From JANLVJ01 sp031363945 (lineage in GTDB: Bacteria; Bacteroidota; Bacteroidia; Sphingobacteriales; Sphingobacteriaceae): a DNA stretch of 64,000 nt. Within the stretch, counting starts at the first letter, position 1; each line of letters opens with the position of its first letter. Both the position numbers and the translations under genes were made by a program. The stretch is taken from the NCBI GenBank assembly GCA_031363945.1, contig JANLVJ010000029.1, positions 1-64,000 on the forward strand, read 5' to 3'. Below the pieces are notes generated by a model, which did not search any database, was not told the origin of the DNA, and saw only the letters and a program-made list of their open reading frames with translations. Below are positions 44,687 through 53,383 of the stretch, one piece after another.

Positions 44687-45550
44687 TTGATGATTAATAC
44701 TAAAGGAATATTTTTTCCAAAATTTAATTTTTTTTTAGCGATTCATACTGGTTTATTCCTCTCTTTTCTGATTTTGACAAATCTGGTTTATGGGCAAACT
44801 TTTGTTGCGTCTGGTTTTAATGATGGCCCGACAGGGGACAAAAAAACCGAAAAACCTTTTATTGTTGTACTAGACGCCGGGCACGGTGGAAAAGCAACCG
44901 GGGCAAATGGGCGTTTTAGTCTCGAAAAAAATATTACACTGGCAATTACCCTAAAGCTGGGTAGGCTGATTAAAGAAAACTGTTCCGATGTGAGGGTGAT
45001 TTATACCAGAACAACCGATGAATCAGTTGGTCTGAATGATCGGGCAGAAATCGCCAATCAGAATCATGCAAACCTCTTCCTTTGTATTCACTGCAATGCA
45101 GTTAGAAAACATGAAGCATCGCCACCAGGGGCTGAGACCTATGTATTAGGGCTTTCTGATGTAACCAGAAATCTGGAGGCTGCGATACGTGAAAATAGTG
45201 ATATTACAAAGGAAGCAAATTATAAAGAAACATATGGTGGCTTTGATCCCTATTCACCTGAATCATATATCATATTTTCTATGCAACAAGGGCATAACCT
45301 GCATAAGAGTCTAAAAATTGCAAATTTTATACAGGCTCAGTTTTTCAAAAGCGGCCGTGTTGACCGTGGAGTCAAGCAAGAACCGCTCTTGGTTTTAAGA
45401 AATACCCATATGCCAGGGGTACTTATTGAAACCGGGTATATATCTAATACTGGAGAAGAAGAATTTCTAAATTCTGAAGATGGGCAGGAAACAATCGCCC
45501 GTTCTATTTTTGATGCATTCGTTCTATATAAAACAGATGTTATCAGATAA
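44687..45550 (+). CDS. N-acetylmuramoyl-L-alanine amidase (Amidase_3), first copy
   Basis: The 287-residue exported zinc amidase cleaves the bond between MurNAc and the stem peptide. An N-terminal signal/anchor helix (about 14-36) precedes the Amidase_3 domain (about 58-283). Zinc and catalytic residues are visible: the first His in VLDAGHGG, the Glu of FSLEKNITLAI, the His in LFLCIHCNA, and the Glu in MPGVLIETGYISN. It probably works in cell separation or peptidoglycan remodelling. A close paralogue begins before this gene ends (14-bp overlap), so they are translationally coupled. Confidence 0.93.
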   Translation: MMINTKGIFFPKFNFFLAIHTGLFLSFLILTNLVYGQTFVASGFNDGPTGDKKTEKPFIVVLDAGHGGKATGANGRFSLEKNITLAITLKLGRLIKENCSDVRVIYTRTTDESVGLNDRAEIANQNHANLFLCIHCNAVRKHEASPPGAETYVLGLSDVTRNLEAAIRENSDITKEANYKETYGGFDPYSPESYIIFSMQQGHNLHKSLKIANFIQAQFFKSGRVDRGVKQEPLLVLRNTHMPGVLIETGYISNTGEEEFLNSEDGQETIARSIFDAFVLYKTDVIR

Positions 45551-46436
45551 GTTAAAATTTAAGATTATTGTTGCCTTACCAATAAATTGCTGTTTGATAT
45601 TCCTATCAGGATTATTTTGCCTCCCGGTAGGCCCAGTAAAAGCTAGTATAACTGTTGCCGTAAAAGCCGGTATAACTCTTGCCACAAAAACCAGCTTAAC
45701 GGTTGACAGCGGTAATAATAAAAAAGACGTTTTTCCAAAACCAACTCATTTTCATCTAAAAACGATTGTAATTGATGCTGGCCATGGTGGCTATGATCCT
45801 GGAGCATCAGGAGTATATGCCAGGGAGAAAATTGTCACTCTATCTATTGCAAGACATCTGAGAGAGGTAATTCACAAACAATATCCAGGTATTCATATCA
45901 TTATGACAAGAAGTACAGATGAATTTATTCCACTTGATCGTAGGGCAGCTATTGCGGTAGAAAATAAAGCAAGCTTATTTATCAGTATACATTGCAATGC
46001 AAGTTCTGATACCCATGTAAGTGGTGCCGAAACGTATGCCATCGGACTTAATTCAACTAAAGAAAATCTTCAGGTTGCAGAACGTGAAAATTCGGTGATC
46101 TTATTGGAAAATAATTATAAACAGCGATACGCTGGCTTTGATCCACGAAAAGCAGAATCATATATCATATTTTCAATGGTTCAAAGCCATATGATCAGCA
46201 GAAGCCTGAAACTTGCTACTAAAATTCAGGAGGGAATGGGTGCGTCTCATGGGCGTGGGGTAAAACAGGCAGGTTTCCTCGTTCTGCGTAAAACAACAAT
46301 GCCATCTGTGCTTGTTGAGACAGGTTTTATTACAAATCCCCGTCAGGAAAAACTACTTTCAAGCAAGGAAGGACAAATACTTATAGCAAACAGAATTTTT
46401 AAAGGATTTGAGAAATATAAACATGCAGTAGAATAA
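45537..46436 (+). CDS. N-acetylmuramoyl-L-alanine amidase (Amidase_3), second copy
   Basis: I use the ATG at 45537 (MLSDKLKFKIIVA), which gives a proper signal peptide and a 14-bp overlap with the first copy; the more upstream ATG at 45480 puts a non-signal sequence in front. After the signal comes a linker with three similar eight-residue units (KASITVAV, KAGITLAT, KTSLTVDS). The Amidase_3 domain then follows, with TIVIDAGHGGYDPGASG, YAREKIVTLSI, LFISIHCNA and MPSVLVETGFITN, so all zinc ligands are present. The first amidase is the clear sister. Bacteroidota often place such a gene beside MlaD and LptD genes. Confidence 0.92.
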   Translation: MLSDKLKFKIIVALPINCCLIFLSGLFCLPVGPVKASITVAVKAGITLATKTSLTVDSGNNKKDVFPKPTHFHLKTIVIDAGHGGYDPGASGVYAREKIVTLSIARHLREVIHKQYPGIHIIMTRSTDEFIPLDRRAAIAVENKASLFISIHCNASSDTHVSGAETYAIGLNSTKENLQVAERENSVILLENNYKQRYAGFDPRKAESYIIFSMVQSHMISRSLKLATKIQEGMGASHGRGVKQAGFLVLRKTTMPSVLVETGFITNPRQEKLLSSKEGQILIANRIFKGFEKYKHAVE

Positions 46437-46555
46437 TCAAGATAACAAAAAATAATATGCTTGTTTAAATTGAAAAAATTAAATTGCAAATATTGTAATC
46501 GGGCTGTATACCTTGTTACTTTATTTACCCTATTCACATAGCTTAATACTGAAAA

Positions 46556-47521
46556 TTGAAATATAGTAACGAAATAAAGGTTGGCATTCTAGCATTTGTT
46601 GCCCTGACAGTGCTCATAGTGGGTTTTAACTTTTTAAAGGGTTCTGATCTTTTCTCACATACGAATAAGTATTATTCTATATATGATAAAGTAGATGGAC
46701 TGACGGTTTCGAAGCCAGTAATGGTTAACGGTTTTCAGATAGGTCGGGTATCTGAAATGAAATTACTTCAGGATGGGCAGATTATGGTTCGTTTTGATAT
46801 TGACCAAAGTTATCTCGTACCTGTCAACACAAATGCAAAATTAGAAAGTAACGATATTCTGGGTAATAAAATTATCGTCTTCGTACTTGGAAGCAGCCAT
46901 GAGATAGCACGAAACGGTGATACGTTAAGTTCAAGTTCAGAAAAATCTCTTTCAGAAACCGTCGCTCCATTACAGGTAAAAACTGAACGCCTGTTATCAA
47001 GAATTGACTCATTACTGGGAACTATTAATGCTGTTGTAAATCCAAGATTTCAGCGCAATATTGATAGAAGTATTAATAGTGTGGCAAATACACTAGAAAC
47101 CCTTGAAAATTTCGCTAAAACGGTGAATGGTCAGACTCCTAAAATTGAAGCCATCCTGAAAGATGTTCAGTCAATGACCGACAACCTGAAAAATAATAAT
47201 ACCAATATCACGGCGGTAATTAAAAATTTCAGAACACTTTCTGATAATACGGCTAAAGCAGATTTTGCTGGCACACTGAACAATGCCAATAATTCTATCA
47301 AGCAGTTAAATGCTGTGATGGACAAAATAAATACAGGGAAAGGTTCACTGGGTCAATTAATCAATGACAAACAACTCTATAATAATCTTAACACCTCGGC
47401 AGTAAATTTAAATAGTCTGATGATTGATCTTAGGGCAAACCCCAAACGATATGTAAGCTTTTCAGTTTTTGGGGGTAAATCAAAACCTTCAGCCAAAACT
47501 GATACATTAAGGAAAAAATAA
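46556..47521 (+). CDS. mlaD: MlaD family protein (MCE domain)
   Basis: The 321-residue inner-membrane protein has one N-terminal helix (about 8-27; VGILAFVALTVLIVGFNFLKG), an MCE domain (about 35-115; YYSIYDKVDGLTVSKPVMVNGFQIGRV) and a long C-terminal helical region with heptad-like Asn/Leu patterns that probably forms the hexameric lipid channel. MlaD binds phospholipid and passes it between membranes. The start is TTG; no ATG lies near. It ends with short G-x-L-x-Q/N-rich helices (TGKGSLGQLINDKQLYNNL), as in the family. Other Mla components (MlaE, MlaF) are not in the window. Confidence 0.92.
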   Translation: MKYSNEIKVGILAFVALTVLIVGFNFLKGSDLFSHTNKYYSIYDKVDGLTVSKPVMVNGFQIGRVSEMKLLQDGQIMVRFDIDQSYLVPVNTNAKLESNDILGNKIIVFVLGSSHEIARNGDTLSSSSEKSLSETVAPLQVKTERLLSRIDSLLGTINAVVNPRFQRNIDRSINSVANTLETLENFAKTVNGQTPKIEAILKDVQSMTDNLKNNNTNITAVIKNFRTLSDNTAKADFAGTLNNANNSIKQLNAVMDKINTGKGSLGQLINDKQLYNNLNTSAVNLNSLMIDLRANPKRYVSFSVFGGKSKPSAKTDTLRKK

Positions 47522-47594
47522 TTCAAGTGTTATACGACTTGATTCACTTTACTTTAAAGATTCTTTAGAATATAATACGAGTAAAAGTAGTAAA

Positions 47595-48503
47595 TCAGAT
47601 TTGAAACGTTAGCCCTTCAATGGCTAGCTTTGTATTTGGAAAAACGGCCATTGCCTCTTCTAATATTGGATTGAGATCACGGTATCTGGCTGAGAAGTGA
47701 CCGATAAGTAATTTTTCAGCCCCAGCTGCACGTGCCATTAATGCCGCCTGTTCAGCAGTACTATGATATGTTAAAGCAGCTCTTTCAGACATTTCATTGG
47801 TAAAAGTTGATTCATGGTAGAGTGTACTAATACCTTTTATGTAACAAATGCTTTCGGGTAAATATTTTGTATCTGAGTAAAAGGCGTAAGATCGGGGTAA
47901 AGGGGGTATATCGGTCAGTTCTGTATTTTTATAGATTTCACCAGCAGGATTAATATAATCATTTCCTTCTTTAATACCTGCAAGTAATTCAACTGGTATA
48001 TTGAGATCCTGCACAATGTGCTTTTTGAGTTTAAGACTTCTCGGCTTCTCACTAATTTTAAAACCCGTGCAAGTAATAGAATGACTGATAGGAATGGTTT
48101 CTACATAAAAACTGTCCATATCAATGATAACCTCTTTTTCAAGTTTGGTTTCTTTAAAAAGCAGAGGATACTTGATCTGAGTACAGGAAAGAGAGAAATG
48201 AAGTTCAAGCAATTGATCAAGACCTTTGGGTCCATATAAAAATACTGACTCTTTGCGCCCGTTCAGATTCATTGATGAAAGCAAACCAATCAGACCCAGA
48301 TAATGATCTCCATGCAAATGGCTGATCAGTATATGCTCTATTTTACCAGGTTTGATACCGTACCTGAGAAGTTGCATTTGGGTTGATTCGCCACAATCAA
48401 TTAAAATAAATGTATCATGTACATTGACTAACTGAGAGGTAGGATGACGATTAAAAATAGGTGTAGCAGAACTGCTACCCAAAATTGTAACTTCAAATTT
48501 CAA
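47595..48503 (-). CDS. rnz: Ribonuclease Z
   Basis: This 302-residue metallo-beta-lactamase-fold endonuclease trims tRNA 3' ends. Zinc-binding motifs are present: ISHLHGDHYLGL (HxHxDH), SHSITCTGFKI, FYSDTKYL, STLYHESTF and a late His in LLIGHFSARY. The N-terminal beta-strand FEVTILGSSSATPIFNRHPTSQLV is typical. The exosite block PRSLKLKKHIVQDLNIPVEL is in its usual place. It starts 6 bp after the STAS gene stop and is the third gene of purC-STAS-rnz. Confidence 0.96.
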   Translation of the reverse strand: MKFEVTILGSSSATPIFNRHPTSQLVNVHDTFILIDCGESTQMQLLRYGIKPGKIEHILISHLHGDHYLGLIGLLSSMNLNGRKESVFLYGPKGLDQLLELHFSLSCTQIKYPLLFKETKLEKEVIIDMDSFYVETIPISHSITCTGFKISEKPRSLKLKKHIVQDLNIPVELLAGIKEGNDYINPAGEIYKNTELTDIPPLPRSYAFYSDTKYLPESICYIKGISTLYHESTFTNEMSERAALTYHSTAEQAALMARAAGAEKLLIGHFSARYRDLNPILEEAMAVFPNTKLAIEGLTFQI

Positions 48504-48509
48504 AATTGT

Positions 48510-48890
48510 CTAAACGCCCGTATCCTTCTTTAATTCTTTTTCAATTTCTTCCATGAAAATTAAATCGACTGATTCTTCAATTGATGGAATTATGGTAAAT
48601 ACATTATCAAGTTGCGATATTTTGATAAGCTTGTCAACTGAAGGTTGTAAACCTGTTACAATGAACAGACCATCAGAACTCTTACACAGTCGATGTGCGA
48701 CAAGTAAACAGCTTAATCCTGAAGAGTCACAAAATTTAACTTCAGAAAGATCAATGATCACATTTCTGATACCTTCGGTATTTATTAATATAAACTCAGA
48801 TTTTACGATTGGTGCAATGAGCGAGTTTAATTTAGGCTCGTTCAGTTTGAACAAAACGTACTTTTCATGCTTATCAATGGAGAATTTCAT
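48510..48890 (-). CDS. STAS-domain protein (anti-sigma factor antagonist-like)
   Basis: A 126-residue single-domain protein with a SpoIIAA-like STAS fold. The phosphorylatable Ser site is in VKFCDSSGLSCLLVAHR (DSSG), preceded by a typical IIDLSEV strand. The domain usually binds an anti-sigma factor or kinase, but no RsbW-like partner is seen in the window. It sits between purC and rnz, 6 bp before rnz. In Bacteroidota, STAS proteins beside rnz recur, which suggests a link not yet explained. Confidence 0.85.
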   Translation of the reverse strand: MKFSIDKHEKYVLFKLNEPKLNSLIAPIVKSEFILINTEGIRNVIIDLSEVKFCDSSGLSCLLVAHRLCKSSDGLFIVTGLQPSVDKLIKISQLDNVFTIIPSIEESVDLIFMEEIEKELKKDTGV

Positions 48891-48922
48891 AAATCTTCTT
48901 TAATTCCTGATCAAATTTAGGC

Positions 48923-49882
48923 CTACTTAATATAATGGTACGAATTATTTGTTAAAAAAAACACAATATTTTTTTCAACCCTGTTTGTAATATCAGCTTG
49001 CTCATTTTTGATAAACAAGGTGCCGGTTATTTTTTCGTAAAGTTCAATATATCTGGCTGATATTTCTTCAATTTTGTCATTATTCATTAACGGAACCTGC
49101 TGGCCTTCAAGCCCCTGGAAACCATTTTCAATTAACCATTTACGTACAAACTCTTTAGATAACTGACGTTGTGGTAAGCCTGCATGCTGCAGGTGCTCAT
49201 ACGTGTCAGCATAAAAATACCTTGACGAATCTGGGGTATGAATTTCATCTATCAGATATATTTGATTCTTGTGCCGGCCAAACTCATATTTGGTATCAAC
49301 AAGTATAAGACCCTGCTCAGCTGCTTTCCTGGTTCCAAATTCAAACAGCTTAAAAGTATATTCAGCTAACTGATCAAAATCAGCTGACGTTATTGTACCT
49401 GAAGCAATAAGTTCTTCCCGTGAAATATCTTCATCATGACCAAGACCAGCCTTGGTTGTAGGGGTAATGATTGGGCAGGGTAATCTGTCATTTTCGGTTA
49501 ACCCTTCAGGTAAAACGATACCACACAATAGACGACCACCACTCTCATAAGTGCGCCATGCATGACCAGCCAGATATCCCCTGATCACCATTTCAACAGG
49601 AAAAGTATCACAAATTAAACCAACCGTAACATTTGGATCTGGTACAGCAACAACCCAATTGGGAACAATATCACGACTTAATTCAAGAAAGTAAGCAGCA
49701 ATTTGATTTAAGACCTGCCCTTTAAAAGGAATCGGTTCAGGCAAGACCACATCGAAAGCTGATATACGGTCTGATACAACCATAACAAGTAACTGACTGT
49801 CAAGGGTGTAAACGTCACGAACCTTGCCTTTATAAAAAGAGGTTTGGCCGGGTAAAGTAAAATGTGTCTGCTTAAGGGCCAT
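48923..49882 (-). CDS. purC: Phosphoribosylaminoimidazole-succinocarboxamide synthase (SAICAR synthetase)
   Basis: PurC attaches aspartate to CAIR in purine synthesis. I choose the ATG at 49882 (MALKQTHFTLPGQ) because the usual N-terminus begins there; an ATG 48 bp upstream would add an unusual 16 residues. The family motifs are present: SFYKGKVRDVYTLD (about 14-27), ISAFDVVLPEPIPFKGQVLN, VEMVIRGYLAGHAWRTYESGG, LILVDTKYEFG and DEIHTPDSSRYF. At 319 residues it is of the longer, yeast-like type common in Bacteroidota. Confidence 0.95.
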   Translation of the reverse strand: MALKQTHFTLPGQTSFYKGKVRDVYTLDSQLLVMVVSDRISAFDVVLPEPIPFKGQVLNQIAAYFLELSRDIVPNWVVAVPDPNVTVGLICDTFPVEMVIRGYLAGHAWRTYESGGRLLCGIVLPEGLTENDRLPCPIITPTTKAGLGHDEDISREELIASGTITSADFDQLAEYTFKLFEFGTRKAAEQGLILVDTKYEFGRHKNQIYLIDEIHTPDSSRYFYADTYEHLQHAGLPQRQLSKEFVRKWLIENGFQGLEGQQVPLMNNDKIEEISARYIELYEKITGTLFIKNEQADITNRVEKNIVFFLTNNSYHYIK

Positions 49883-49970
49883 ACTAATATTTTTCAGGTC
49901 AAAAGTGAAAAAATAATCAGGAATAACCACTAAAACACGGGATTTTTAGTTTCTTTAATCTTTAAATTTT

Positions 49971-50927
49971 CTAAAGATCGCCATAAGCTTCAAGAATTCT
50001 TCTCACAAGTTGGTGCCTGACAACATCTTCACCACTGAGGTAAATAATATCTATGCCTTTGATATTTGTTAAAAGTTTAAGCGCATTAAATAACCCTGAT
50101 TGCTGTTTTTTCGGTAAATCGATCTGTGTAACATCACCTGTAACGATGAATTTCGCAGAGGGGCCCATTCTGGTTAAGAACATTTTCAATTGCAGCTCAG
50201 TCGCGTTTTGAGCTTCATCAAGGATAACAAATGCATTATCTAATGTTCTTCCCCGCATAAAGGCTAAAGGTGCTATTTCAATCGTACGGTTATCTATGAA
50301 AGCTTTTAGCCTTTCAGCTGGAATCATGTCATCAAGTGCATCATACAAGGGCCTCAGATAAGGATCAATTTTCTCTTTCAAATCACCTGGCAAAAAACCA
50401 AGATTCTCACCAGCCTCTACAGCCGGACGGGTAAGAATGATTCGTTTTACCTCTTTGTTCTTTAATGCTTTCACTGCAAGAGCAACCGCGGTATACGTTT
50501 TGCCTGTTCCAGCCGGACCGATGGCAAAGATTATATCATTCACGAGAGCGCTGTCAACCAGCTTCTGTTGATTCTTGCTTCTCGCCCTGACCATAATTCC
50601 ATTGGGGCCATGTACAATAACCTCTTCAGAGGTGCCTGCAATAGCGACTCTTTTGATATCTGTACCAGCCTGAACATTGAGTATATGCTCAAGATCACGG
50701 GTAGTCAGCAGATGAAATTTACCAGCATGTTCTATGACACGGGCGAATTTAACATTAAACAGACCAGCTTCTTTTTCCTCACCAATAATTTTAAGTTCAC
50801 TACCCCGGGCTACAATGCGTAACTTTGGGAAATGAGATTTCAAAATTTCAAAATTTTCGTTATTAGGACCCCAGAGTATAGCTGGGTTTATATCTTCTAT
50901 GCTTATGTTAACTTCGTTCGAATTCAA
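49971..50927 (-). CDS. phoH: PhoH family ATPase
   Basis: A cytoplasmic P-loop ATPase of 318 residues. Walker A is GPAGTGKTYTAVAL (about 137-150) and Walker B is VILDEAQNATE. RPAVEAGENLGFLPGDLKEK and MFLTRMGPSAKFIVTGDVTQIDLP are diagnostic of PhoH/YbeZ. The N-terminal 110 residues carry a KH-like segment. In many bacteria PhoH works in RNA metabolism with the ribosome-maturation protein YbeY; ybeY is not seen here. It is divergent from the SAM hydroxide adenosyltransferase gene. Confidence 0.95.
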   Translation of the reverse strand: MNSNEVNISIEDINPAILWGPNNENFEILKSHFPKLRIVARGSELKIIGEEKEAGLFNVKFARVIEHAGKFHLLTTRDLEHILNVQAGTDIKRVAIAGTSEEVIVHGPNGIMVRARSKNQQKLVDSALVNDIIFAIGPAGTGKTYTAVALAVKALKNKEVKRIILTRPAVEAGENLGFLPGDLKEKIDPYLRPLYDALDDMIPAERLKAFIDNRTIEIAPLAFMRGRTLDNAFVILDEAQNATELQLKMFLTRMGPSAKFIVTGDVTQIDLPKKQQSGLFNALKLLTNIKGIDIIYLSGEDVVRHQLVRRILEAYGDL

Positions 50928-50992
50928 GCAGCTTAAAATTAGTTATTGTTTGTCTAAATTAGCAAAACTTTATTGAATGCATTGATTACCTG

Positions 50993-51772
50993 ATGGCAAT
51001 AATTACTCTGACAACTGACCTGGGGCATAAAGATTTTTATCTGGCTGTGCTCAAAGGGTCAATATATACACAGCTGCCAGATGTTCAGGTAGTTGATATC
51101 TCTAATGAAGTAGCAGATTTCAATATTGCACAGGCAGCTTTCATTGTAAAAAATAGCTATACATACTTTCCTAAGCGTTCTGTTCACTTGATTGGTATAG
51201 ATTGCGATTATACAAGCAAAGGCAGGTATCTGGCCATGGCATATGACGGGCATTATTTTATAGGGGCTGATAATGGGTTATTTTCACTTTTTCTTGATGG
51301 AGAACCGACTAAAATGGTTGAAATTGATATTCGTCCCGATAGTAGATCACAGCACTTTGCATTAAAAGATATTATGGCCAAGGCAGCTTGTCACCTGGCA
51401 AATGGTGGACTACTCGATTCACTGGGGAAACAGACTCAAAAAATGGAGGAAAAAAAACTATTGCAACCTGTAAAAGAACTATCTCTTCTGAAAGGTAGCG
51501 TAATTTATATAGATGCTTATCAAAATGCCATAACTAATATAACCTTTTCACTGTTTAATGAAATCAGGGCAGGAAGGAGTTTTCAGATTCGGTTTAGAAG
51601 AAGTGAGTCAGTAAATAAAATAAGTATACACTATAATGACGTTCCTGAAGGAGAAAAGCTCTGTATGTTTGGCATTAGTAATCATCTTGAAATTGCAATA
51701 AATAAGGGAAGAGCTGCAAGTCTGCTTGGACTGCGATTAAATGAGGTTGTAGCAATCGATTTTTTCGCATAA
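50993..51772 (+). CDS. SAM hydroxide adenosyltransferase (DUF62)
   Basis: The 259-residue protein begins MAIITLTTDLGHKDFYLAVLKG, the hallmark of the DUF62 family that hydrolyses SAM to adenosine and methionine using water and is related to SAM-dependent fluorinases and chlorinases. NVS-like and DNG motifs (VVDISNEVADFN, FIGADNGLFSLF) and the C-terminal beta-barrel (SVIYIDAYQNAITNI) are present. Whether it has any halogenase activity is not visible; the fluorinase-specific loop does not appear. It is cytoplasmic and stands alone, followed by an RNA metallohydrolase gene. Confidence 0.9.
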   Translation: MAIITLTTDLGHKDFYLAVLKGSIYTQLPDVQVVDISNEVADFNIAQAAFIVKNSYTYFPKRSVHLIGIDCDYTSKGRYLAMAYDGHYFIGADNGLFSLFLDGEPTKMVEIDIRPDSRSQHFALKDIMAKAACHLANGGLLDSLGKQTQKMEEKKLLQPVKELSLLKGSVIYIDAYQNAITNITFSLFNEIRAGRSFQIRFRRSESVNKISIHYNDVPEGEKLCMFGISNHLEIAINKGRAASLLGLRLNEVVAIDFFA

Positions 51773-51855
51773 TATATGATGACAGCTAGTGAATTATAAA
51801 ATGAATTTAGTAAAGAAAATTTAACCACCAGAATATACTGGAACAATAATATTGG

Positions 51856-53259
51856 ATGAAATTAACAATTTGGGGAGCTGCCCGCCAGGTAACAGGTAGC
51901 ATGCATTTGCTGGAAGTAAAACTAGAACAAGGAATATATAAGATCTTGATTGACTGTGGACTAAACTATGAAAATCGTGAAAGTAGAGATAATGCAAATT
52001 TTCCCTTTGAACCCGAAGAAATTGATCTGGTTGTATTAACACATGCGCATATTGATCATTCTGGAAATCTGCCAACTCTCATAAAATCAGGGTTTTCAGG
52101 TCAGATAATTTCTACCATGCCAACATCAGATTTAAGTTATCTGCTGATGAGTGATTCGGTGAATATTTTTATGAGCAAACAGCAGGCAATAAAAAATTCA
52201 AAGAGCTCAAAAAAGAAAAAAAAGGCCAGGGCCCCCTTATACCTTCAAAAGGAAGTGGAAAAATGCATGGAACATTTTTTCGAGCTTGAGCCAAATAAAA
52301 CTTTTGAAATTAATACTGAGCTAACTTTAAAATTAATACCTGTAGGCCATTTATTAGGAGCTATGGGAGTACTGTTTACAGTTCAGGAATCAGGCAGGGA
52401 GAAAACTATATTTTTTTCTGGTGATGTAGGACGGGTGAATTATCCGGTTCTTGAAGCTCCTCAGGCGATTCCACCGACTGACTACCTGGTATGTGAATCA
52501 ACTTATGGTGGCCGTCAGCATAGCAAAGGGAATCTGGAAGAAACACTTGTTGATTTTATTAAAAAAACCTGCATAGATCAACCTGGTCGCCTGATTATAC
52601 CCGCTTTTAGTGTTGGCAGAACTCAGGCACTCGTATATAGTTTGAATAAAATATTTTCTGAGAATCTTCTGCCTCCAATCAAAGTATTTGTTGATAGTCC
52701 TCTTGGTGTTCATAGTACTGAAATTTACCGTAAACACAGAGCACAATTAAATGATGATGCAGCTGAATTTTACCGGCAGAAGGGTGATGAATTTGAGTTT
52801 GATAACCTGATATATGTAGAAGACATCAGGGAAAGTAAAAGAATCAGCACCTATATGGAACCCTGCATTATTGTATCATCTGCAGGAATGCTAGAAGGTG
52901 GCCGTATTCAAGACCATCTTTACCATAATATTCAGAACTTCTACTGTACCATTCTCTTTATCGGCTATTGTGCCAAAGGCACTCTTGGTCGCCGTTTATT
53001 AGATGGTGAGCTGAATGTTCGCATTAATAACCGTGATATGGATGTATATGCTCATGTAGCATCAACCGACTTACTGAGTGCTCACGCAGATCATAATGAA
53101 CTGATTGCATTTATAAAAACCGCGGATGCAGCCAAACTTAAACGCATATTTCTGGTACACGGTGAGGTTTCTTCAATGGAAGCCCTTGCAGTTTCATTGA
53201 CGGAAGAAAACTATGAAGTAGAAATCCCAGCCAAAGGTGTATGTTATGAAATTGACTAA
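51856..53259 (+). CDS. Beta-CASP metallo-beta-lactamase RNA hydrolase
   Basis: A 467-residue MBL-fold protein. Zinc motifs are VLTHAHIDHSGNLP (HxHxDH), the His in LIPVGHLLGAMG and the Asp in FFSGDVGR. The beta-CASP part has PAFSVGRTQALVYSL, IIVSSAGMLEGG, LLSAHADHNELIAF and the late His in IFLVHGEVSS. Such enzymes are mRNA/rRNA 3'-end processing or decay nucleases of the CPSF73/RNase J type; this shorter version is the usual 'MBL fold metallo-hydrolase' of Bacteroidota. A basic Ser/Lys patch (SKSSKKKKKARA) near residue 117 may contact RNA. Confidence 0.9.
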   Translation: MKLTIWGAARQVTGSMHLLEVKLEQGIYKILIDCGLNYENRESRDNANFPFEPEEIDLVVLTHAHIDHSGNLPTLIKSGFSGQIISTMPTSDLSYLLMSDSVNIFMSKQQAIKNSKSSKKKKKARAPLYLQKEVEKCMEHFFELEPNKTFEINTELTLKLIPVGHLLGAMGVLFTVQESGREKTIFFSGDVGRVNYPVLEAPQAIPPTDYLVCESTYGGRQHSKGNLEETLVDFIKKTCIDQPGRLIIPAFSVGRTQALVYSLNKIFSENLLPPIKVFVDSPLGVHSTEIYRKHRAQLNDDAAEFYRQKGDEFEFDNLIYVEDIRESKRISTYMEPCIIVSSAGMLEGGRIQDHLYHNIQNFYCTILFIGYCAKGTLGRRLLDGELNVRINNRDMDVYAHVASTDLLSAHADHNELIAFIKTADAAKLKRIFLVHGEVSSMEALAVSLTEENYEVEIPAKGVCYEID

Positions 53260-53309
53260 GATTAGAAGTCAAATTAAATTTTATTGAAAATATAATTTCT
53301 TTAAAAAGA

Positions 53310-53340
53310 AAGCCCCTGTGGTAATTAACTACAGGGGCTT
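53310..53340. terminator. Bidirectional terminator
   Basis: AAGCCCCTGT and ACAGGGGCTT form a 10-bp perfect G+C-rich stem with an 11-base loop, with T-rich tracts on both outer sides. It lies between the convergent metallohydrolase and serA genes. Confidence 0.85.
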
Positions 53341-53383
53341 CCATTTTTAAAACTTAACTGGCTGACAAATTTAAGCAATCAGA

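Noticed and set aside
47524..47543. Small hairpin TCAAGT...ACTTGA between mlaD and rnz
   Set aside because: It has only 6 AT-rich pairs and no T-run, so it is not convincing as a terminator.
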